Origin: Oligoflexaceae bacterium
Lineage (GTDB): Bacteria; Bdellovibrionota_B; Oligoflexia; Oligoflexales; Oligoflexaceae
Length of the DNA: 10,294 nucleotides
Assembly: GCA_947474445.1 (NCBI GenBank)
Contig: CANJJY010000137.1
Coordinates: 1-10,294, forward strand
Reading direction: 5' to 3'
Shown one piece after another: positions 6,233 through 10,294 of the stretch (its first letter is position 1; the number at the start of each line of letters is the position of its first letter). Both the position numbers and the translations under genes were made by a program. The notes under the pieces are model-generated. The model was given only the letters and a program-made list of their open reading frames with translations, searched no databases and was not told where the DNA came from.

Positions 6233-8539
6233 ATGCAAAATTCTTCGATGACGCCGCAGCTAGATGAAGCCAATAAGTATATCTTCGTGAAGGCTTATGA
6301 AAAAGCCCAACGGATGATTGAAGACTTAGTGGCGAACGAAACTTTTCGGAACGATCTTCTGCTGCACTTGCGGCGAGTCGAGTTAGCGACCAAGCTACAG
6401 ACTCTCAAAGATCTCAAACTCAATTATGAGAAGCAGATCGAACGGGAGCCGAATAATTTCGTACCCCGAGTTGCGCTCATTTTCGCCGAGCAGCACGGTG
6501 AGATGATCGACAGCAAGGAAGCTCTCATCCGCTTCCAGAGCCTCCTCAAGACGGTTGGGCCCCACCCCTCTCTCTTTTACGGCATCGGCTTTTGCATGGA
6601 AGTTGAAAACAACTTCGAGAGAGCCCGACTGAATTATGAGCAATGCATCAATCAAGATCCCAATTGGTATCCTGCTTATTTTGGATTGAGTCAAATCTGC
6701 TATCAAACCAATGACGATCGCAAAGGCGACCAATACTTCTTTCTCTTCGAAGAGATGGCGCCTTACAACGTCTACGGCAACTTCGAAACACACCGCCGCC
6801 TTTCGATGGAATTCATCGATCGGAAGGACTTTTCTGCAGCGGAAACAGCCATTCAAACCTTGTCTGAATGGTGGATGGAAAACAAGGGCACCTGTCCGAC
6901 AGAAATCCAGCTCTTTGAGCGCCTCGCCACCGCACGCATCGCTGAGCTCAAAGGTGACCTCGTCCTCGCTGAACAGAGGAAGTCTCAGGGTCGCCTGGTC
7001 ACGACGCGTATCCTCGAAGATGAGAGTATTTCCGAAGGAATCATGTATTTTGCCGCCAAAGTTCTCGAGGAATATTCAGAATTTCCCCATGCGCTCGAAA
7101 TGTACAGGAAGATTCTCCGCGCAGAGAGCGCTAATCCGGAAATGATACAGAAAATCGGCGGACAATTCCTCTCGATGGGAGAGTTTGGGCTCGCTCTCGA
7201 GCTCTTCACCGAAGCTTATAAAGCTCATCCCGATCAAGCGGAGATTCGTTTTTGCCTTTTGGTCTCCAAGCTCAAAATCGCCCAGGTCAATGTCGAAGAC
7301 TATTTGATCAGCAAAGAGCGATTGAAAAAGCTGGTTGATAATCCAAACGACAAAGTCGAGCTCCTGAGCCTTTTGCATTCTCTGGTGGCAAAATTCCCCG
7401 AGGATCCAGATATCCATGGGCACATGGGCGATGCTTATCTGCGGCTGGGCAATAAAGACAAGGCTGCCCGCCATTTTCAAAAAATGTATGAGCTGGACAA
7501 TTTCAGTCGCATCGCAACGCTTAAATACGCAGCTTTTTCCATGCAATATGGAGATCCTGAGCGCGCCAAGAAAATCTTAGAGAGTATCGATCATCCAGAG
7601 AAACTGAATGATGAAGAACTCTGCGAACTTCTGTGGCTGGAAGCTAACTATGAATTTAGAAAACAGCAATACCAGAACAGCCTTGATCGCTTGCATCGCG
7701 TGCTCGAACACGATCCTTGGAATATTTCATATCTCTTGCTCCAGATTCGGACTCTTTCCGATGAATCCCAGAGCAAAAGTGAGATAGAGAACACTGATGC
7801 CACTTTGCGTCGGCTAGCTGTCGGAGATGAGTCTGATTTAAACTGGGCGGAATACGATAAGAAAACAAGGCAGCTGGCTTCGGCTCGGCAGGTTGAATTG
7901 GTCTACGCCCGCGAGAAGCTTCGTTTTCTCTACGTCGAAGGTGAGGAACAGATCCTCCTGAGGTTGGTCCAGGCCGCTCAGAGCTTCAGCGCACAGCAAG
8001 GGATTTACGACCTGATTAAGCTGTTAAATACCAATTTTGATAGTCCTGAAATCTACTGGTCGCTCGGTGTACTGTTCAAAGAACTTTGGGAACTCGAATC
8101 AGCGAGCATGTGGTTTGATCAGATGCTTTTAATCCCTGGTTTGAGCGACCGGCAAAGAGCTAAAGCCTATGTGGAGCAAGCCGATTGCTACATCTGGCGA
8201 GGTATGAAGCTTGAAAAGGCCGTAGAATACGCGCGGCTATCCCTGGATCTAGGTACGCACAAGGACAAGCGACCGCTGCGAGTGATGGCGCATGGATTGC
8301 TAAAGCTAGGCAAGGTCAGGCAAGCGGAGGTCTACCTGGAAGATAGCGAAGGCGACAAGGACCCAGAAGTCATCTATCTGCGTGGACTGGTTAAATATCG
8401 CAATGGCGCTTTCACACAAGCCAATGAAGTTTGGAAGCCGCTCTTGACCCACCGCGCAGAGAGTTTGCGTTTTCACAACATAAAACAAGAAATCATGCGT
8501 TACTACTTTGATCGAGAACCCTACCGAGGTGTCAACTAA
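6233..8539 (+). CDS. Large TPR-repeat protein of unknown function
   Basis: This 768-aa protein is built almost wholly of helical tetratricopeptide-like repeats. The clearest are at about 112-145 (HPSLFYGIGFCMEVENNFER onward), 146-179, 267-300, 301-336, 392-426 (DPDIHGHMGDAYLRLGNKDK onward), 461-495, 605-638, 645-676 and 711-744. The usual TPR positions (W/L-G-Y-A-F-A-P) are partly kept. Segments at about 350-390 and 500-600 are less regular. There is no signal peptide, membrane segment or catalytic motif, so it is probably a cytoplasmic scaffold for protein-protein contacts. The ATG at 6233 follows GAGGAG (6219-6224) with an 8-nt spacer. It is separated from the lipA operon by a 118-nt region with a TTGACA box and an inverted repeat, so it probably starts its own transcript. 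Another TPR-like gene follows 750 nt downstream. The partner and pathway are not recognisable. Confidence 0.85.
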   Translation: MQNSSMTPQLDEANKYIFVKAYEKAQRMIEDLVANETFRNDLLLHLRRVELATKLQTLKDLKLNYEKQIEREPNNFVPRVALIFAEQHGEMIDSKEALIRFQSLLKTVGPHPSLFYGIGFCMEVENNFERARLNYEQCINQDPNWYPAYFGLSQICYQTNDDRKGDQYFFLFEEMAPYNVYGNFETHRRLSMEFIDRKDFSAAETAIQTLSEWWMENKGTCPTEIQLFERLATARIAELKGDLVLAEQRKSQGRLVTTRILEDESISEGIMYFAAKVLEEYSEFPHALEMYRKILRAESANPEMIQKIGGQFLSMGEFGLALELFTEAYKAHPDQAEIRFCLLVSKLKIAQVNVEDYLISKERLKKLVDNPNDKVELLSLLHSLVAKFPEDPDIHGHMGDAYLRLGNKDKAARHFQKMYELDNFSRIATLKYAAFSMQYGDPERAKKILESIDHPEKLNDEELCELLWLEANYEFRKQQYQNSLDRLHRVLEHDPWNISYLLLQIRTLSDESQSKSEIENTDATLRRLAVGDESDLNWAEYDKKTRQLASARQVELVYAREKLRFLYVEGEEQILLRLVQAAQSFSAQQGIYDLIKLLNTNFDSPEIYWSLGVLFKELWELESASMWFDQMLLIPGLSDRQRAKAYVEQADCYIWRGMKLEKAVEYARLSLDLGTHKDKRPLRVMAHGLLKLGKVRQAEVYLEDSEGDKDPEVIYLRGLVKYRNGAFTQANEVWKPLLTHRAESLRFHNIKQEIMRYYFDREPYRGVN

Positions 8540-8540
8540 A

Positions 8541-8576
8541 GCAAGAAAATGTCTCGTTTCTTTACATTTTTTTTGC
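8541..8576 (+). terminator. AT-rich hairpin with T run after the TPR gene (weak terminator candidate)
   Basis: AAAATGT (8546-8552) pairs with ACATTTT (8564-8570), and GCAA (8541-8544) with TTGC (8573-8576), around an 11-nt loop. The eight T residues at 8567-8574 form part of the 3' arm rather than following the stem. It starts 1 nt after the stop codon region. It could slow or end transcription, but the low GC content makes it a poor classical intrinsic terminator. Confidence 0.3.
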
Positions 8577-8590
8577 AGAGTACACTTACA

Positions 8591-8670
8591 GCTCGCTTCA
8601 TTTGCGCACTTCATGTCAACAAAGTTTTTTGTTGACATGAAAAGGTGGATGTGGAGAATGAAGCACGAGC
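8591..8670. repeat. Nested inverted repeats between the TPR and zinc-ribbon genes
   Basis: A perfect 14-bp inverted repeat, TTCATGTCAACAAA (8610-8623) and TTTGTTGACATGAA (8628-8641), has a GTTT loop. It is enclosed by an outer pair, GCTTCATT (8595-8602) with AATGAAGC (8657-8664), and GCTC (8591-8594) with GAGC (8667-8670) across a 2-nt bulge. The right inner arm holds a perfect TTGACA (8632-8637), followed after 16 nt by GAGAAT (8654-8659, 4 of 6), so the dyad may be an operator over a promoter for the next gene. It has no trailing T run and is not a standard terminator. A structured RNA is the other reading. Confidence 0.6.
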
Positions 8671-8701
8671 ACTACAAATAACTAAATACTTCAAATCGTC
8701 T

Positions 8702-8755
8702 AGACTGGAAAGTCTTGGCTAGTGAGCTCTTGTACTTGGGTTAATTTCATCCAAG
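8702..8755 (+). other. Small hairpins in the leader of the zinc-ribbon gene
   Basis: Two modest stems lie in the 165 nt before the gene at 8835: AGACT/AGTCT closed by a GGAA tetraloop (8702-8715), and CTTGG/CCAAG (8735-8739 with 8751-8755). They match no riboswitch class I recognise. Stems of 5 bp are common by chance; they are listed because this stretch carries no other feature. Confidence 0.2.
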
Positions 8756-8820
8756 CAGAGTTTCGGCTAAACAAATCCGACTGGTCTCAGCCGCCGAGAA
8801 GTCATTGTCTTCGACCGATA

Positions 8821-8827
8821 GAGGAGG
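8821..8827 (+). promoter_or_regulatory. Shine-Dalgarno that sets the GTG start of the zinc-ribbon gene
   Basis: GAGGAGG, continuing as a run of G, lies 7 nt before GTG 8835. The in-frame ATG at 8805 has no comparable site and would place this purine run inside the coding sequence as a Gly-rich stretch. The GTG is therefore the better start. Confidence 0.75.
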
Positions 8828-8834
8828 GGGACCT

Positions 8835-9128
8835 GTGAACCGATCCGTTCATACCAATTGCTCAGTGTGCAGTGAAGATCGCAAGAGTCGCTACCGTGAA
8901 TTTAGCAGTCATGCTTGGACTGCTCTTGTTTCGTGGGGCGAATTAGGCGGGCCGATGATCGGCCAGGCCATGTGCGACGGCTGCTACGCTGAATTTCGCG
9001 ATCTGCTGATCGAACGAGCGGACGAAGTTACAGCCCTTGCTGAACAAGTGGCGCAAAATCCAGCATTTCCTAACATCCATGAAATGCCAGCTTTTAATCA
9101 CCTGCCTGACGCCCAGATTGCCAGTTAA
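8835..9128 (+). CDS. Small protein with two CxxC pairs (zinc-ribbon-like), unknown function
   Basis: Starting from GTG 8835 the protein is 97 aa; an ATG 30 nt upstream would add 10 residues but lacks a ribosome site. It carries CSVC (C9, C12) and CDGC (C47, C50), a spacing that suits one zinc site of zinc-ribbon type. Between the pairs is a stretch of aromatic and Gly residues (WTALVSWGELGGPMIGQ). After the second pair comes an amphipathic helix of about 20 residues (FRDLLIERADEVTALAEQV), then a loose C-terminus. It has no signal peptide or membrane segment and is likely cytoplasmic. I do not recognise the family; it could be a nucleic-acid-binding or protein-docking adaptor. Large inverted repeats lie on both sides of it, and TPR genes beyond those, so its expression may be individually controlled. 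Confidence 0.75.
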   Translation: MNRSVHTNCSVCSEDRKSRYREFSSHAWTALVSWGELGGPMIGQAMCDGCYAEFRDLLIERADEVTALAEQVAQNPAFPNIHEMPAFNHLPDAQIAS

Positions 9129-9144
9129 GCATCCCCATCCTCAG

Positions 9145-9188
9145 ATGAGCACTTTTTTGCCTAGGTCACTAGGCAAAAAATATCTCAT
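9145..9188. repeat. Large near-perfect palindrome after the zinc-ribbon gene
   Basis: TTTTTTGCCTAG (9153-9164) and CTAGGCAAAAAA (9169-9180) form a perfect 12-bp inverted repeat with a GTCA loop. After a symmetrical 3-nt mismatch it continues as ATGAG (9145-9149) with CTCAT (9184-9188), making a 44-nt element with 17 of 20 positions paired. It lies 16 nt after the stop codon. The T run precedes and the A run follows the GC core on both strands, the opposite of an intrinsic terminator. It may still protect or end the transcript as a hairpin, or bind a dimeric protein. Confidence 0.7.
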
Positions 9189-9217
9189 AAAATTAGCCAG
9201 TTAAACCTAAAGTTTTG

Positions 9218-9276
9218 CCAGACGGCGCCGAAACCAGCTTAGCACGCAGTCAAGCTGTGTTTTGGACCCTGTCTGG
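9218..9276 (+). promoter_or_regulatory. Long leader hairpin ending in the Shine-Dalgarno of the last gene
   Basis: The arms pair in order: CCAGAC (9218-9223) with GTCTGG (9271-9276), GG (9224-9225) with CC (9267-9268), CC (9228-9229) with GG (9264-9265), AAAC (9231-9234) with GTTT (9259-9262), and CAGCTT (9235-9240) with AAGCTG (9252-9257). The loop is 11 nt. That is about 20 bp with small bulges. The last two G of the 3' arm are the first two bases of the Shine-Dalgarno GGAGGA (9275-9280), so folding could reduce ribosome access. This suggests translational control by RNA structure; a DNA operator is the alternative. Confidence 0.6.
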
Positions 9277-9285
9277 AGGAAACTG

Positions 9286-10294
9286 ATGGCTAAGCGCATA
9301 GCTCCCCGTTCACATTCGAGCGAACAAAAGCCCTCAGGTGCTTATTTGCAAGCTTTGCGTCTCTATTGGCAAGGTGAAAGCACGGCTGTCATCGCCCAAC
9401 TAGCCGACGCACTCGGTGATGTCTCTTTGGAAGCGGCTCCCGCCCTTTATAGGCTCTGGATCGAACTTCTGGCCGACGAAGGTGATGAAGCCAGCCTGCG
9501 TTTGATACTCTCTCACATCAATCGACAGATTAACTTCAAACATCCCTCATGGGTGCCACTGTATGCACTGGTTGGACTCGCTCATTACGAACTGGGCGAA
9601 TTGGAAGCAGCCCACCTCGTGGCAAGGGCCATGCGCAAGCATCATGTGAATGCCTATTATAAAGAACTCGCCCTGGTTCTCCATGTCGATATAGAAGATG
9701 CGGAATGCACACTCTTGGTCCGTTCTTTGGTTCGCAATTCAGCGGACTATTTTCACTTCAGGCGAGCCTGTCTTGTCGCTCACCGCTTTGGAAAGATGAA
9801 AACTCTCGGCCAGTTGTTCAACGACACCAAAGACGTGTTTGGCACCAGTCCTCTGCCTTTTGAAATTGGATTTCACGACGCCTTTGCGACCAAGAACTTC
9901 AAGCGGGCTTGGCGCTTTGCTCGCCGCCTAAGGTCCAATTTTCCAGTCCAAAGCACCTATCAGTTCTACTACGCTTATACCTCTTATATGCTCAATCGCA
10001 ATCAACTCGCTCTGCGCGAATTCCTTCAGCTCAATCGGCGCTTTGCCGGCGAAGATCCTGACGTCCTTTGCATGATAGGAGCCACGCTCCTCTCGCCGAG
10101 AGAAACCATTTCCGAACAGCAGCGTGTGCGGGGAAGTCGATATCTCCAGAAAGCTTCGCAGCGACTCGAAGCTCTGGGTCTGCCCTCAGCCTATCCGCAA
10201 GAGTTGATGAACCGTCTGGGAGGTGTTGTACCCATGCCGAGTAACCGTCTTTGGATCGTAAAGCTGACACCAAGACAGAATCTGGAGCTCCAAC
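9286..10294 (+). CDS. TPR-like helical repeat protein, C-terminus outside the window
   Basis: The frame is open from ATG 9286 to the window edge, giving 336 complete codons and no stop. The start follows GGAGGA (9275-9280) with a 5-nt spacer. After a basic N-terminus (MAKRIAPRSH), the sequence is all-helical with degenerate TPR-like pairs. The clearest are at about 88-120 (WVPLYALVGLAHYELGELEA onward), 190-220 (FEIGFHDAFATKNFKRAWRF onward) and 224-256 (YQFYYAYTSYMLNRNQLALR onward). There is no signal peptide or membrane span. From residue about 318 the helical pattern gives way to RLWIVKLTPRQN, which reads like the first strand of a new domain, but too little is visible to name it. It is the second TPR-type protein in this region and is not evidently a copy of the 768-aa one. 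Its function is unknown, and its leader can form a long hairpin. Confidence 0.8.
   Translation, partial: MAKRIAPRSHSSEQKPSGAYLQALRLYWQGESTAVIAQLADALGDVSLEAAPALYRLWIELLADEGDEASLRLILSHINRQINFKHPSWVPLYALVGLAHYELGELEAAHLVARAMRKHHVNAYYKELALVLHVDIEDAECTLLVRSLVRNSADYFHFRRACLVAHRFGKMKTLGQLFNDTKDVFGTSPLPFEIGFHDAFATKNFKRAWRFARRLRSNFPVQSTYQFYYAYTSYMLNRNQLALREFLQLNRRFAGEDPDVLCMIGATLLSPRETISEQQRVRGSRYLQKASQRLEALGLPSAYPQELMNRLGGVVPMPSNRLWIVKLTPRQNLELQ

Noticed and set aside
8306..8638. 110-aa minus-strand frame starting inside the 8610-8641 dyad
   Set aside because: Most of it lies opposite the TPR coding region, it has no motif, and no Shine-Dalgarno was found.
8671..8820. Known riboswitch in the zinc-ribbon leader
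   Set aside because: Only short stems are visible, and no conserved core of a class I recognise could be found.
9153..9180. Intrinsic terminator after the zinc-ribbon gene
   Set aside because: The T run precedes and the A run follows the stem on both strands, the wrong polarity for a Rho-independent terminator, so I list it as a palindrome.
10031..10273. 80-aa minus-strand frame near the right edge
   Set aside because: It lies opposite the open TPR-like frame that has a good start and ribosome site; no motif.

Overview
The window comes from a Gram-negative bacterium. It encodes an LpxL/HtrB-type lipid A acyltransferase, which implies an LPS-type outer membrane, and a standard lipoyl synthase. 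Base composition looks close to half G+C by eye, spacing is compact, and most genes have good Shine-Dalgarno sites. The mix of an Rsm22-type methyltransferase, a Pnkp-like RNA-repair enzyme and large unassigned TPR proteins would fit a deltaproteobacterial or Bdellovibrionota/Oligoflexia-like lineage. That placement is a guess. No tRNA, rRNA, IS element or CRISPR array is visible.

Layout. Positions 1-297 are a leader or intergenic stretch. 298-1641 (+) is a Pnkp-like kinase-phosphatase that lacks the usual C-terminal ligase domain. It converges, with a 3-nt gap, on a DoxX-family membrane protein (2019-1645, -). Upstream of doxX on the same strand lies an Rsm22/METTL17-like ribosome-associated methyltransferase (3435-2089, -). 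A 170-nt divergent intergenic region separates this from lipA (3606-4538, +). lipA overlaps a lysophospholipid/lipid A acyltransferase gene (4535-5458, +), which overlaps a small membrane protein resembling a degenerate isoprenylcysteine-methyltransferase-like fold (5353-6114, +). These three form one probable operon.

The right-hand 4 kb is different in character. It holds a 768-aa cytoplasmic TPR protein (6233-8539, +), a 97-aa protein with two CxxC pairs (8835-9128, +; the GTG start is set by a strong Shine-Dalgarno), and a second TPR-like protein that runs off the window (9286->10294, +). The spaces between these genes hold unusually large inverted repeats: 6159-6195, 8541-8576, 8591-8670, 9145-9188 and 9218-9276. 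The last is an about 20-bp stem ending inside the Shine-Dalgarno of the final gene. None of them has the A-stem-T layout of a classic intrinsic terminator, so they are candidate operators or structured leader/3' RNA elements.

The genes fall into functional groups: RNA or ribosome maintenance (Pnkp-like, Rsm22-like), lipoylation and envelope lipid (lipA, acyltransferase, membrane protein), and an unassigned TPR/zinc-ribbon group with structured intergenic DNA. No complete new system can be proven from this window. The TPR/zinc-ribbon group and its palindromes are the least explained part.
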